A DNA stretch of 64,000 bases from Aestuariibaculum lutulentum (GTDB lineage Bacteria > Bacteroidota > Bacteroidia > Flavobacteriales > Flavobacteriaceae), in contig NZ_CP136709.1 in NCBI RefSeq assembly GCF_032926325.1, forward strand, positions 1,817,501 through 1,881,500, written 5' to 3'. How positions within the stretch are numbered: the stretch's first letter is position 1; the number at the start of each line of letters is the position of its first letter. The notes below the pieces were generated by a model. It was given only the letters and a program-made list of their open reading frames with translations. It searched no databases and was not told where the DNA came from. Below are positions 1 to 8,726 of the stretch, one piece after another. The position numbers and the translations under genes were made by a program.

Positions 1-110
1 ACAAGATGAGATTTCTTTAAAGGGTCGTGGGAGATGACCACGTTGATAGGCTACAGGTGTAAAGGCAGTAATGTCATAGCCGAGTAGTACTAATAACCCA
101 TAGGCTTATT
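1..110 (+). rRNA. 23S rRNA, 3' end (partial)
   Basis: The segment matches the conserved 3' end of bacterial 23S rRNA, including the terminal part of domain VI with the GTACTAATAACCCATAGGCTTA stretch (positions 87-107, the equivalent of the E. coli GTACTAATGAACCGTGAGGCTTA). The gene starts outside the window. The 3' boundary is placed by similarity and could be off by a few bases. 5S rRNA follows after about 130 nt, the usual 16S-23S-5S order. Confidence 0.93.
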
Positions 111-237
111 GTACGCCTGTTTTTTTTAAGAGTACAGATTTTTTAAATAGTATCTAACCGATATGGTTCTTTTTTCAATATGTTAAAATATTAGCGCGTG
201 ATGCGCGGTTGATGTAAGTTACACCAACCTAAAATTT

Positions 238-343
<106 letters not shown>

Positions 344-348
344 TTTTG

Positions 349-384
349 ATCCTCAGTCTTATAGAATAGACTGAGGATTTTTTA
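349..384 (+). terminator. Rho-independent terminator of the rRNA operon
   Basis: An 11-bp perfect stem (ATCCTCAGTCT / AGACTGAGGAT) with a short loop is followed by a T-run, directly behind 5S rRNA. Confidence 0.88.
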
Positions 385-424
385 TTATATGCCTTGTGTA
401 ATGACAGAGACACGAGCCATGAAA

Positions 425-497
425 GACTAGGTAGCTCAGCTGGTAGAGCATAACACTTTTAATGTTAGGGTCCTGGGTTCGAACCCCAGCCTGGTCA
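425..497 (+). tRNA. tRNA-Lys (TTT)
   Basis: A 73-nt cloverleaf. The acceptor stem GACTAGG pairs with CCTGGTC and the discriminator base is A. The D arm has the usual AGCTCAGCTGGTAGAGC. The anticodon stem TAACA/TGTTA encloses the loop CTTTTAA, giving anticodon TTT. The T arm contains GGTTCGAACC. CCA is not encoded. It lies just after the rRNA terminator, so it probably has its own transcription start or results from read-through. Confidence 0.97.
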
Positions 498-514
498 CAA
501 AACTTCAAATATCA

Positions 515-547
515 AAAGCCTTTATCATTGTAGATAAAGGCTTTTTT
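515..547 (+). terminator. Terminator after tRNA-Lys
   Basis: The stem AAAGCCTTTATC / GATAAAGGCTTT is perfect over 12 bp with a 6-nt loop, followed by T residues, 17 nt behind the tRNA. Confidence 0.85.
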
Positions 548-658
548 GTTTAATATACAGTTCACTACCGGAGAGTTATTTTAAAGGCTTTACACGACGC
601 TTTTATTGGTTTTGGATACCTAATTATATCAAATGCAATAGCAGACGGTTTAAGTCAT

Positions 659-690
659 AAAAAAAAGCGCTCATAATTAAATGAACGCTT
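659..690 (-). terminator. Terminator of the NifU-like gene
   Basis: Read on the minus strand, AAGCGTTCAT and ATGAGCGCTT form a 10-bp stem with one G-T pair, followed by eight T residues. It lies 25 nt beyond the stop codon of the minus-strand gene at 716. Confidence 0.83.
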
Positions 691-715
691 GAGGGTATTT
701 TGTGAGCAAACTGTA

Positions 716-1618
716 TTAACCGTTGATAGCTTCAACTGTGTTAACTTTTCCTTGTAGCATTTCTTTTAGCATATTTTCAATACCACTTTTAAGAGTGAAT
801 GTAGATGATGGACATCCGCTACAAGCGCCTTGTAAAAGAACGCTAACATTTTTAGTGTTTTCATCGTAAGAGATGAATTGAATGTTTCCTCCATCACTAG
901 CTACAGCTGGTTTAACGTATTCCTCCAGAATGTTTATAATTTGTTTCGAAGTGTCATCTAAAGCATCAAAATTAGAGTCTAATTGTTCTGTAGATTTCTG
1001 TAACTGTTCTGCAGCTCCGGCAACTACAACTTCTTTCCCGTTTTCAATATAATTTTTAATAAACTCACGTAATTCTATAGTGATATCTTGCCATTCGGCA
1101 ACGTCGTATTTTGTAATGGATACGTAGTTTTCTTCAATAAAAACACTTTTAACAAAAGGGAAATGGAATAACTCTGTAGCAAGAGGTGATAGTTTGGCCT
1201 CGTCGATAGATGTGAATTCAAATAAAGCTGTTACAATTTTCTTGTTAGCGACAAATTTCATAACCGATGGGTTTGGTGTGCTTTCAGCATAAACGGTAAC
1301 AGGAACTTTTTTAGATTCCGCTGTTTTTTCAATTACAACACCTCCATCATTTAAGTATGATTCAATTTGTTCCGCCATTTCATCCTGAACATCACTCCAC
1401 TCTACAATACTGTAACGCTCTACAGCAATAAAGTTTCCTGAGATGTATACTTTTTTAACGAATGGTAAATAGAATAATTGTTGTGCTAACGGTGAAGATT
1501 TAGCCTCATCAATATTGTTAAATTCAAAACTTTGATGTTGTGTAATAAATTCGTTTAGTTCGAATTTTACTATCGTATTATTGGTTGTTTCTCTTACCGA
1601 AACTTTGTATGTTTTCAT
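716..1618 (-). CDS. NifU-like Fe-S scaffold/carrier protein with duplicated N-terminal domain
   Basis: This 300-aa protein belongs to the Nfu/NifU family, which carries and delivers iron-sulfur clusters in the cytoplasm. Two Nfu_N-type domains lie in tandem, at residues about 4-95 and 106-195. They share the frame IDEAK-SPLA-LF-PFVK, so one arose by duplication of the other. The C-terminal NifU domain (about 222-298) carries the cluster-binding CxxC at C266 and C269 in GACSGCPSS. The second N-domain keeps the usual TPNP motif (114-117); the first has TTNNT in its place. Most Nfu proteins have one N-domain, so this is a longer version. The gene stands alone on the minus strand with its own terminator. 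Family assignment is secure; the role of the extra domain is unknown. Confidence 0.93.
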   Translation of the reverse strand: MKTYKVSVRETTNNTIVKFELNEFITQHQSFEFNNIDEAKSSPLAQQLFYLPFVKKVYISGNFIAVERYSIVEWSDVQDEMAEQIESYLNDGGVVIEKTAESKKVPVTVYAESTPNPSVMKFVANKKIVTALFEFTSIDEAKLSPLATELFHFPFVKSVFIEENYVSITKYDVAEWQDITIELREFIKNYIENGKEVVVAGAAEQLQKSTEQLDSNFDALDDTSKQIINILEEYVKPAVASDGGNIQFISYDENTKNVSVLLQGACSGCPSSTFTLKSGIENMLKEMLQGKVNTVEAING

Positions 1619-1766
1619 TTTAGCTAATTTTTTACAAAAATACTAAAAGAAAACTTTAGTTATCCATATATTTGAGTTTTGTTGCCTCTTATTGAACCGG
1701 TTAAAAGACGAGTTTTGTGACATAAAGGTAACCTCAAAACAATTCAATTTATAGTGTAAACTTAAT

Positions 1767-2771
1767 ATGAAATTAAAAAGCTTTTTAATCGCAACCATTA
1801 GTTTATTGTTTGTTCAAGTCGCATTTTCTCAAGAAGGTTTACCTATATATACCGATTATCTTACCGACAATTATTATTTAATTCACCCGTCGATGGCTGG
1901 GGCTGCTAATTGTGCCAAGGTTAGGTTAACAGGACGTCAACAGTGGTTTGGACATGAAGACGCACCACGATTAATGACTTTAAGTGTTAATAGTAGAATT
2001 GGAGAATCGCCTTCAGCAATAGGTGGAATTCTATTTAAAGATAAGAACGGTTATCATTCGCAGAACGGTGCTTACGCAACCTATGCGCATCATTTAATGT
2101 TTTCCAGAAGTGAAGTCGATTTAAATATGTTATCGTTTGGTTTAAGTGCTGGGATTATTCAGTATCGCTTGGATGAAACCTCATTTTTATTTGATGGTCC
2201 AGATCCTATCATTGATGGAACGGTACAAAACGAAACCAATTTTAATATGGACTTCGGATTTTCGTATCAGTTTTTAGATTTTTATTTACATGGAACGGTA
2301 AAGAATCTTTTAAATAATTCAGGAATAAACCGTGATATCAATATTACAAGTAATTTAAGACGTTATTTATTAACTACTGGGTATGTGTATAGTAAGTATG
2401 GTAGTGAATGGAGTTTTGAACCTTCTGTAATGTTTCAGTATCGTGAGGCGACTAAGGAGGCAGCAATAGATATTAATGCTAAAGCTTATAAATCGATGGA
2501 TTTCGGAACCATTTGGGGAGGTTTGTCGTATAGAAACAGTTTCGACGGTGCCGAGTATACCAACTCGGGAACAGATGTTAAGAGTCAACGTTTAAATCAA
2601 TTCACGCCTATTTTGGGAATTAATTACAATAAGTTTATGTTTGCTTATACGTATACGTATCAAAGTAATTCTGTCGTATATACCAACGGTGGGTTTCATC
2701 AATTTACTTTAGGATATAACTTTGGGTGTCGTCGTCAGCGTTATGATTGTAATTGTCCTGCCGTAAATTAA
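1767..2771 (+). CDS. PorP/SprF family type IX secretion membrane protein
   Basis: The 334-aa product starts with a cleavable signal peptide (residues 1-21, ending VAFSQ). The mature protein reads as an outer-membrane beta-barrel with the PorP/SprF hallmarks: an early P-Y-Y-LIHPSMAG segment (residues about 36-45), RQQWFG near 57-62, and alternating aromatic strands to the end. PorP/SprF proteins work with the Bacteroidetes type IX secretion system, often as anchors for PorE-linked surface proteins or gliding motility components. No SprA/GldJ or large adhesin gene lies next to it, so it is a stand-alone paralogue rather than the main SprF copy. It ends in an unusual cysteine-rich tail (CRRQRYDCNCPAVN). 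The gamma-carbonic anhydrase gene begins 17 nt later. Confidence 0.88.
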   Translation: MKLKSFLIATISLLFVQVAFSQEGLPIYTDYLTDNYYLIHPSMAGAANCAKVRLTGRQQWFGHEDAPRLMTLSVNSRIGESPSAIGGILFKDKNGYHSQNGAYATYAHHLMFSRSEVDLNMLSFGLSAGIIQYRLDETSFLFDGPDPIIDGTVQNETNFNMDFGFSYQFLDFYLHGTVKNLLNNSGINRDINITSNLRRYLLTTGYVYSKYGSEWSFEPSVMFQYREATKEAAIDINAKAYKSMDFGTIWGGLSYRNSFDGAEYTNSGTDVKSQRLNQFTPILGINYNKFMFAYTYTYQSNSVVYTNGGFHQFTLGYNFGCRRQRYDCNCPAVN

Positions 2772-2788
2772 ATTTTTCAAAATTCAAT

Positions 2789-3307
2789 ATGCCTTTAATA
2801 AAACCTGTAAACGGAAAATCGCCTCAAATTCCCGAGGATTGTTATATAGCCGAAAATGCGACTATAGTTGGAGATGTAACGATGGGAGAGGAATGTAGCG
2901 TATGGTTTAATGCTGTAATTCGTGGGGATGTGCATTATATAAAAATGGGGAATAAGGTGAATGTGCAGGATGGTGCTGTTATTCATGCCACGTATCAAAC
3001 CGCACCAACAAACATTGGTAATAATGTTTCTATCGGACATAATGCCTTAGTTCATGGTTGTACCATTCACGATAATGTGTTAATAGGTATGGGCAGTATT
3101 GTAATGGACGATTGTGTGATTGAAAGCAATAGTATTATAGCAGCAGGAGCGGTGTTAACTCAAAATACACATGTAGAATCCGGAAGTATTTATGCCGGTG
3201 TTCCAGCAAAGAAAATCAAGGATATAAGTCAGGAGCTCATTTCGGGACAAATCGATCGTATTGCTAATAACTACGTAAAGTATTCCAGTTGGTTTAAGGA
3301 GGACTAG
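2789..3307 (+). CDS. Gamma-carbonic anhydrase family protein (left-handed beta-helix)
   Basis: The 172-aa protein consists of hexapeptide repeats forming a left-handed beta-helix, as in YrdA/PaaY/Cam proteins. The three zinc/iron-ligand histidines are present at H66, H84 and H89, in the pattern GAVIHAT ... IGHNALVHG. I place the start at ATG 2789 (MPLIKPVNGK), which fits the family length; an in-frame extension back to 2753 would overlap the porP end and adds non-family residues. It probably shares a transcript with the porP-like gene upstream. Carbonic anhydrase activity is possible but not certain, because many YrdA-type proteins show little or none. Confidence 0.9.
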   Translation: MPLIKPVNGKSPQIPEDCYIAENATIVGDVTMGEECSVWFNAVIRGDVHYIKMGNKVNVQDGAVIHATYQTAPTNIGNNVSIGHNALVHGCTIHDNVLIGMGSIVMDDCVIESNSIIAAGAVLTQNTHVESGSIYAGVPAKKIKDISQELISGQIDRIANNYVKYSSWFKED

Positions 3308-3456
3308 TTAGGTGTTGGGCATTACCCTTTGGGTGGCATTTTATTCGTGAGACTCTATTTTAAGTTAATGAACTCATGAATATAAATATTTCAGCAGTCG
3401 CTTATCAATATAAAATTGGCAGAGCTCGAACGAAGCTTCAATCGCTAATGCAATAG

Positions 3457-4236
3457 TTAAAAATTCAGGAAATTCACTTCAAATTTATCGTCAAGTAAGT
3501 TTGCCATTACTTTGGGATTGCCGTTGGTGAAAAAGGTGTTTTGTGGTTTGTCGGTTTGCATGTTTAGAAGGCCATGATTTTCTAAAACGGCTTTGGTTTG
3601 TTTCGCTACAGCAGCACCAGAATCTATAATTTTCACCTGATTTGGAAGTAATTCTAAAAGTAAAGGCATTAAATAGGGGTAATGAGTACAACCTAAAACC
3701 AGATAATCGATGTTGGCATCAATCATAGGTTGTAGATGCTTTGTTAACAATTGGCGCATGGTTTCCGAATACACTTGTCCAGCTTCAATTAGTTCAACAA
3801 TACCTTCACCAACCTGTTCGATAACTTTAATATTACTGGCAAAAAGGCCAGACGTTTTAGAGAAGAGTTCGCTACTTAAAGTACCTTTGGTTGCTAAAAT
3901 CCCTACACTGTTTGTTTTGGTTTGTAGAGCGGCTGGTTTAATGGCCGGTTCAATACCAATAAATGGAATATCATAGTTAGCTCTTAAAACACTTATGGCA
4001 TTCGTGGTTGCTGTATTGCATGCCACAACAATAAGTTTACATTCCTGCCTGATTAAATATTCGGTATTTTTGATACTTAATTGAACAATTTTGTCTTTGC
4101 CCTTTAAGCCATAAGGGGCATTGGCACTATCGGCAAGGTAGATGGTGTTTTCGTGAGGTAAAAGGGCGTGTATTTCTTTCCAAATTGAGGTGCCTCCAAC
4201 ACCAGAATCGAAAATGCCAATAGGTTGTTTGCTCAT
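3457..4236 (-). CDS. murI: Glutamate racemase
   Basis: The 259-aa enzyme interconverts L- and D-glutamate, supplying D-Glu for peptidoglycan. The cofactor-independent two-cysteine site is intact: C73 in VACNTATT and C183 in LGCTHYP, with D10-S11 in GIFDSGVGG at the N terminus. Length and motifs are normal for the family. It is the last gene of the minus-strand envelope cluster, separated from the ompH pair by a terminator hairpin, so it may also have its own promoter. Confidence 0.97.
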   Translation of the reverse strand: MSKQPIGIFDSGVGGTSIWKEIHALLPHENTIYLADSANAPYGLKGKDKIVQLSIKNTEYLIRQECKLIVVACNTATTNAISVLRANYDIPFIGIEPAIKPAALQTKTNSVGILATKGTLSSELFSKTSGLFASNIKVIEQVGEGIVELIEAGQVYSETMRQLLTKHLQPMIDANIDYLVLGCTHYPYLMPLLLELLPNQVKIIDSGAAVAKQTKAVLENHGLLNMQTDKPQNTFFTNGNPKVMANLLDDKFEVNFLNF

Positions 4237-4245
4237 AGTAACAAA

Positions 4246-4279
4246 AATAAAAAAAGCTGCTTTGTGAAAAGCAGCTTTT
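4246..4279 (-). terminator. Terminator between ompH and murI
   Basis: On the minus strand the stem AAAAGCTGCTTT / AAAGCAGCTTTT has a 4-nt loop and is followed by TTTATTTTT. It lies 25 nt beyond the small ompH stop codon and just before the murI start. Confidence 0.85.
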
Positions 4280-4303
4280 AATTAAATTTCTAAATAAAGA
4301 TGA

Positions 4304-4810
4304 TTAGATACCTAATTCTTTCTTTACATCGTTTAATAAGTCTTTACCATCAGCTAAGATTGTTACACCTTGAGCAGAATCTAAAACGTAATCAAAACCT
4401 TGAGCTCTTGCTACTTTTAAAATTGCAGTTCTAGCTTTTTCAGTAATAGGCTTTAATAAGTCCATTTCTTTCTTTTGTAAATCTTTTTGAGCATCAGACT
4501 GGAATTGTTGAATACGCATTTGCTTTTCTTGTAATTCCTGCATTCTCTTAGCGTTTTCTTCTTCTGTTTTAGTTGCAGCTTCTGCGTCGTATTGTTTTGC
4601 TGTATTTTGGTATTCTGTAATTGAAGCTTGCATATCTGTTTGATATGTTTTGCTTAAAGTCTCAAGTTGAGTTTGTGCAGCTTTCATCTCCGGCATTGCC
4701 TGAATTAACTCCTGAGTGTTAATATGAGCTACTTTACTTTGTGCATTTGATAAAGTTACAGATGCAACACATAGTACAGTTGCTAATAAAAGGTTCTTTA
4801 ATTGTTTCAT
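4304..4810 (-). CDS. OmpH/Skp family periplasmic chaperone
   Basis: The 168-aa protein has a signal peptide (residues 1-23, cut after SNA) and the OmpH/Skp body: a small beta core made from the N and C termini (SKVAHINTQELIQAMPEM and the ILADGKDLLNDVKKELGI end) with a long helical coiled-coil arm between (about 40-115). Skp binds unfolded outer membrane proteins in the periplasm and hands them to BamA, which fits its position two genes behind bamA. A second, longer ompH gene lies just upstream, 37 nt away. Confidence 0.93.
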   Translation of the reverse strand: MKQLKNLLLATVLCVASVTLSNAQSKVAHINTQELIQAMPEMKAAQTQLETLSKTYQTDMQASITEYQNTAKQYDAEAATKTEEENAKRMQELQEKQMRIQQFQSDAQKDLQKKEMDLLKPITEKARTAILKVARAQGFDYVLDSAQGVTILADGKDLLNDVKKELGI

Positions 4811-4847
4811 TTTTAAAAAAGTATTAAGTGTGTTTTAAATTGTTTAA

Positions 4848-5858
4848 TTAATTATTGTTGTTGATACTATCTCTCTCGCGTTGTCTTTCTTCTAATATTT
4901 TTTGTCTTTTTTCTTCTAATTCTTTTTTTCTGGCCTCGCGTTCGGCTAATTTTTTCTGTCTGTTCTCTTCAATAAGCTGAGCCTGAGTTTTTACTTCACC
5001 TGTGCTTTCCGCAGCTTTGGCATCTGTGCTTGTTTTGGCATTAGAAGCTGCATCTTCGGTTTTTTCAGTGCTTTGTTTTCTGGCATCTAATTTGGCTTGT
5101 TTTGCAGCTTCGCGTTCTGCAAGTATTTGTTGGCGACGTTCTTCGGCTTCTTTTTGTTTGGCCTCACGCTCCGCTAAAATTTCTTGTCTGCGTAATTCAA
5201 CAGCACTTTCTCTTGCGGCTTGTTTTTCCTGTAATGCTTTTTCTCGAGCTTCTAATTCTTCATTAATTTCAGGAACTAATTCTTCATCTTCGGCAGCTCG
5301 TTTTTCAGCTTTGGACTGGGCCTGAGTACGTTTTGCTGTTCTGCTAATGCTTCTTATAATCTGTTCGCTTAAATCGAATTGTTTCGCAGAATATAACATA
5401 GTAGCTTCAGAGGATTTATCAAAGATGAAATCGTATTTTCTGCTTGTTGCAATATCCTGAACAGCTGCAAAAATCTGATCTTGAATAGGCTGCATCAACT
5501 GACGTTTTTGAATGAACAAATCGCCGTTAGGGCCAAAACGCTTTTGTTGATAATCTAAAATTTCCTGCTCTTCGAAAGCAATATCTTCTTCGCGTTCTTC
5601 GATAAGCTCTTTGGTTAAAAGGGCTTTTTCGTTACTCAGGTCTTTTCGTTTTTGTTCTACAGCACTTAGTTTAGTGTCTATTTCAGATTTCCATTTGTTG
5701 GCTTTATCGTTAAGTTGAGATGTAGCCTCTTGGTATTCCGGAACGTTTTCTAATATGTACTCTGTGTCTATATAAGCTATTCGAACCCCGCGTTGTGCAT
5801 GAGAAGCAAAGCTTAATGTAAAAACTAGTATCAGTAAAAAAAGAACGTTATTTTTCAT
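4848..5858 (-). CDS. OmpH/Skp family protein with long charged C-terminal tail
   Basis: The 336-aa product has a signal peptide (1-21, SHA-QRG) and an N-terminal OmpH/Skp domain (about 25-175, VRIAYIDTEYILENVPEYQ to FDLSEQIIRSI). The remaining 160 residues form a low-complexity, highly charged helix built from variants of RRQEILAEREAKQKEAEE. This makes it about twice the usual Skp length. The tail is predicted coiled coil and could extend the chaperone cage or bind peptidoglycan or nucleic acid; nothing in the sequence decides this. It is followed at 37 nt by the short paralogue and preceded by bamA, a standard Bacteroidetes arrangement. Confidence 0.9.
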   Translation of the reverse strand: MKNNVLFLLILVFTLSFASHAQRGVRIAYIDTEYILENVPEYQEATSQLNDKANKWKSEIDTKLSAVEQKRKDLSNEKALLTKELIEEREEDIAFEEQEILDYQQKRFGPNGDLFIQKRQLMQPIQDQIFAAVQDIATSRKYDFIFDKSSEATMLYSAKQFDLSEQIIRSISRTAKRTQAQSKAEKRAAEDEELVPEINEELEAREKALQEKQAARESAVELRRQEILAEREAKQKEAEERRQQILAEREAAKQAKLDARKQSTEKTEDAASNAKTSTDAKAAESTGEVKTQAQLIEENRQKKLAEREARKKELEEKRQKILEERQRERDSINNNN

Positions 5859-6113
5859 CTGTTAAGTTTTTTAATTTATTGGTTATAAATTCTAAAAAGA
5901 CAGATGATATTTTTGTTTCTGCCACGATTAGAACTGATTTTTTTATTGGTTAAAGTTCGTCATTCAAGTGATCAAATGGTTGACGCAAAATAAACATTTT
6001 CCTCGGTATGAAAAATTTTAGAATGCTCATTTTAAAATAAACGAAATTTAATTTCAAAAATTTCAATTCTTCTGCAAATACTTATAATGTTATTAGAAAA
6101 TATCGTGCCAAAA

Positions 6114-8726
6114 TTAAAATTGTTGTCCAATGATAAAGTGCGTTTGCCATCCACTCTTAGTCGCTTCTCCTGGAATTGGGTCGAATCCGTGACCGAAATC
6201 GATACCTAATAATCCGAAAGCAGGCATAAAGATTCTAAGTCCAAGACCTGCAGAACGTTGTAGGTCGAAAGGATTATAATCTTTAAATTCGTTATATGAA
6301 GCACCTGCTTCAAGGAATGTTAATCCGTAAATTTTAGCCGAAGCTTTTAATGTAATTGGATAACGTAACTCTAAAGAGAATTTATTGTAAATGGTACCAC
6401 CATCGTTTGTAGATAACGATTGGTTAGGGTAACCACGTAACGCGATAGCTTCTCTACCATCTAAACTGTAACTTCCTAAACCGTCACCTCCAAGGAAGAA
6501 TCTTTCAAAAGGAATTACCCCACGGTCTTGGTTATAAGCACCTAAGAAACCAAATTCTACACTAGGCTTTAATACTAAATCTTTAAAGATTTGTGTGTAC
6601 CAGTCTGCCTTGAATTTTACTTTATAAAATTCTAACCAGTTGTAACGTTCTTGGTCGATTTCAGAAATTCTAGTGTTAGCATCAGATAATTCAGTTTCAG
6701 TAGAGTTAGAGTCTGTTAAGACAGCTACATTATCATCTCTTTCCGCTTTAAGTGCCGAATAGTCTACACCATTTACTAAAGAGTATGGGAATGATAATTT
6801 TGCGGTAACTGCAAAGTTAGAACCTCCTGTTGGATAAATAGGGTCTACACTTGTGTTGTTTCTGCTTAAACCAACAGTATATGATAAGTTGTTTGAGAAA
6901 CCATCACCGAATGTAAATAATCCGGTGTTATAGTTGTTTAAGTCGTAACGTTGGTAACTGATAGCCTGAGACAATGTAAAGTAATCATCAGGAACCTGCA
7001 AGCGTTTTGCTAAACCAAAAGTAATACCTGTAATATTGAAACTTCTAGATTTATCGGCGTTACCTGTTTGGTAGTCGTATAAGAACTGTTTTGTATGTGA
7101 TAACGATGATGAAAACTGTACCGGACGTTTTCCTCCCATCCAAGGTTCAGAGAACGAAAAACTATAGGTTTGATAAAAACGGCTGGCTTGTAAACGTAAA
7201 GCTAATTTTTGACCATCTCCCATTGGGATTGGCTTATAAGCATCTTTCTTGAAGATATCTTTAATTGCAAAGTTGTTAAACGATAATCCTAAGGTTCCGA
7301 TGAAACCTCCACCACCGTAACCACCTTGAAGCTCAATCTGGCTCGATCCAGTTTCTTTTACAGAGTATTCCATATCGATGGTTCCTTCATTAGGATTTGC
7401 ATTTTTAAAGTCAGGAGAGATTTCCTGAGCATCAAAGAATCCTAACTGACCAAGCTCACGAACGGTACGAACCACATTCGCTTTACTGTATAATTGTCCC
7501 GGACGGGTACGAATTTCACGATAGATAACGTGGTCGTTTGTTTTGTCGTTTCCAACAACCGATACACTGTTAAAGTAAGCTGGTTTACCTTCGGTAATTC
7601 TTACTTCCATATCGATTACATTGTTATCGGCACTTACTTCAACCGGGTTGATTTGTGAGAATAAATAACCGTTGTTTTGGTATAAGTTGGTAATGTCGTC
7701 ACCATCTGGTTTAGAATCATCAGCAATGCGCTTTTGAAGTAATACCCCATTATAGGTGTCTCCTTTTCTAATACGTAAAACGCGATTTAATAGGTCGTTA
7801 GAGTATACGGTATTACCAATAAAAGTGATGTCTCCAAAAGTATATTTTTCGCCTTCTTCAACATTAATGTTTAATGAAATGGTTTTATCGCTGTTAATAG
7901 AAATACTGTCTGAAAGTACGCGGGCATCACGATAACCATTTTCTTTGTATTTGTCAACAAGGCTTACAAGATCTTCTTTATAATCGGCCTCAATATACTT
8001 TGAACGTTTTAGAACACGAATTGGGTTTTTTTGTTTCGTATTTTTCATGCTTTTACGAAGTGTTTTGTCGGTTAAAACTTCGTTTCCGTTAAACACGATA
8101 TGATCGATTTTTACTTTTTCACCTTTATCGATGTTAACAAGCATATTAACTCTGGCCGTAGGTAAAGAGTCTTTTACTTCTTTGGTATCTATATAAACTT
8201 TAGTGTTTAAAAACCCTTCTTTTTTATACTTGCTGGTTAAGTAGTTTTTAGTTGTTGTTATTAAGTTTTCTGTAACCTTAACCCCTTTATTAAGTTTATT
8301 GTCTTTTATAATACCTTCAACTTTACCTTTTTTAACGCCGTTCACTTTTAATTCGTTAAGTTGTGGAAGGTCAGATAATCTGATTTCAAGGAACGCTGTA
8401 TCACCTTCAACTTTGGTGATGTAAATTTCAATATCGCTGAATAGTTTTGAGTTCCAAAGTTTTTTAATGGCAGCACTAATATCTTCACCAGGAATGGTAA
8501 TTTCCTGTCCTTTTCTTAATCCGGAATAGGTAATTATGGTTTGTTCTTCAAACGCGGTGTTTCCCAGTACGGTTATATCTCCCAGTGTATATTCTCGACC
8601 TTGATTATAAGGTATTTCTTGTGCTTGAATGGTAAGGCTATATGCAAAAAGTAATATTGCGAAGCAGTGTTTAATATAATTTGTCAAAGGTAGTTTATTA
8701 GCTAAGTTGTTCACTTGTTTTCCCAA
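6114..8726 (-). CDS. bamA: Outer membrane protein assembly factor BamA
   Basis: The 870-aa protein is the Omp85 core of the BAM complex, which inserts beta-barrel proteins into the outer membrane. A signal peptide ends near residue 36 (TIQAQ). Five POTRA domains follow (about 45-123, 124-208, 209-298, 299-385, 386-470), each with the LGN/NGN-type turn. The 16-strand barrel covers the rest and ends with a terminal Phe (IIGQQF), the usual outer-membrane signal. The start codon lies 29 nt inside the end of uppS; there is no later Met before the signal peptide, so translation appears coupled to uppS. The ompH chaperone genes come next. Confidence 0.97.
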   Translation of the reverse strand: MGKQVNNLANKLPLTNYIKHCFAILLFAYSLTIQAQEIPYNQGREYTLGDITVLGNTAFEEQTIITYSGLRKGQEITIPGEDISAAIKKLWNSKLFSDIEIYITKVEGDTAFLEIRLSDLPQLNELKVNGVKKGKVEGIIKDNKLNKGVKVTENLITTTKNYLTSKYKKEGFLNTKVYIDTKEVKDSLPTARVNMLVNIDKGEKVKIDHIVFNGNEVLTDKTLRKSMKNTKQKNPIRVLKRSKYIEADYKEDLVSLVDKYKENGYRDARVLSDSISINSDKTISLNINVEEGEKYTFGDITFIGNTVYSNDLLNRVLRIRKGDTYNGVLLQKRIADDSKPDGDDITNLYQNNGYLFSQINPVEVSADNNVIDMEVRITEGKPAYFNSVSVVGNDKTNDHVIYREIRTRPGQLYSKANVVRTVRELGQLGFFDAQEISPDFKNANPNEGTIDMEYSVKETGSSQIELQGGYGGGGFIGTLGLSFNNFAIKDIFKKDAYKPIPMGDGQKLALRLQASRFYQTYSFSFSEPWMGGKRPVQFSSSLSHTKQFLYDYQTGNADKSRSFNITGITFGLAKRLQVPDDYFTLSQAISYQRYDLNNYNTGLFTFGDGFSNNLSYTVGLSRNNTSVDPIYPTGGSNFAVTAKLSFPYSLVNGVDYSALKAERDDNVAVLTDSNSTETELSDANTRISEIDQERYNWLEFYKVKFKADWYTQIFKDLVLKPSVEFGFLGAYNQDRGVIPFERFFLGGDGLGSYSLDGREAIALRGYPNQSLSTNDGGTIYNKFSLELRYPITLKASAKIYGLTFLEAGASYNEFKDYNPFDLQRSAGLGLRIFMPAFGLLGIDFGHGFDPIPGEATKSGWQTHFIIGQQF

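Noticed and set aside
2753..2788. Extended start for the gamma-carbonic anhydrase gene
   Set aside because: The extra 12 residues overlap the end of the PorP-like gene and do not match the family; the ATG at 2789 fits.
3308..3456. Possible degenerate intergenic repeat (TTACCCTTTGGGT inverted bases near 3321-3335)
   Set aside because: It vaguely resembles a Bacteroidetes interspersed GGGCGTTACCC element, but is too diverged to call without a database search.
4902..5330. Long open frames on the plus strand opposite the ompH tail
   Set aside because: They arise from the biased AEREAKQKEAEE-type codons on the real strand; the translation is low-complexity Ala/Ser/Cys-rich.
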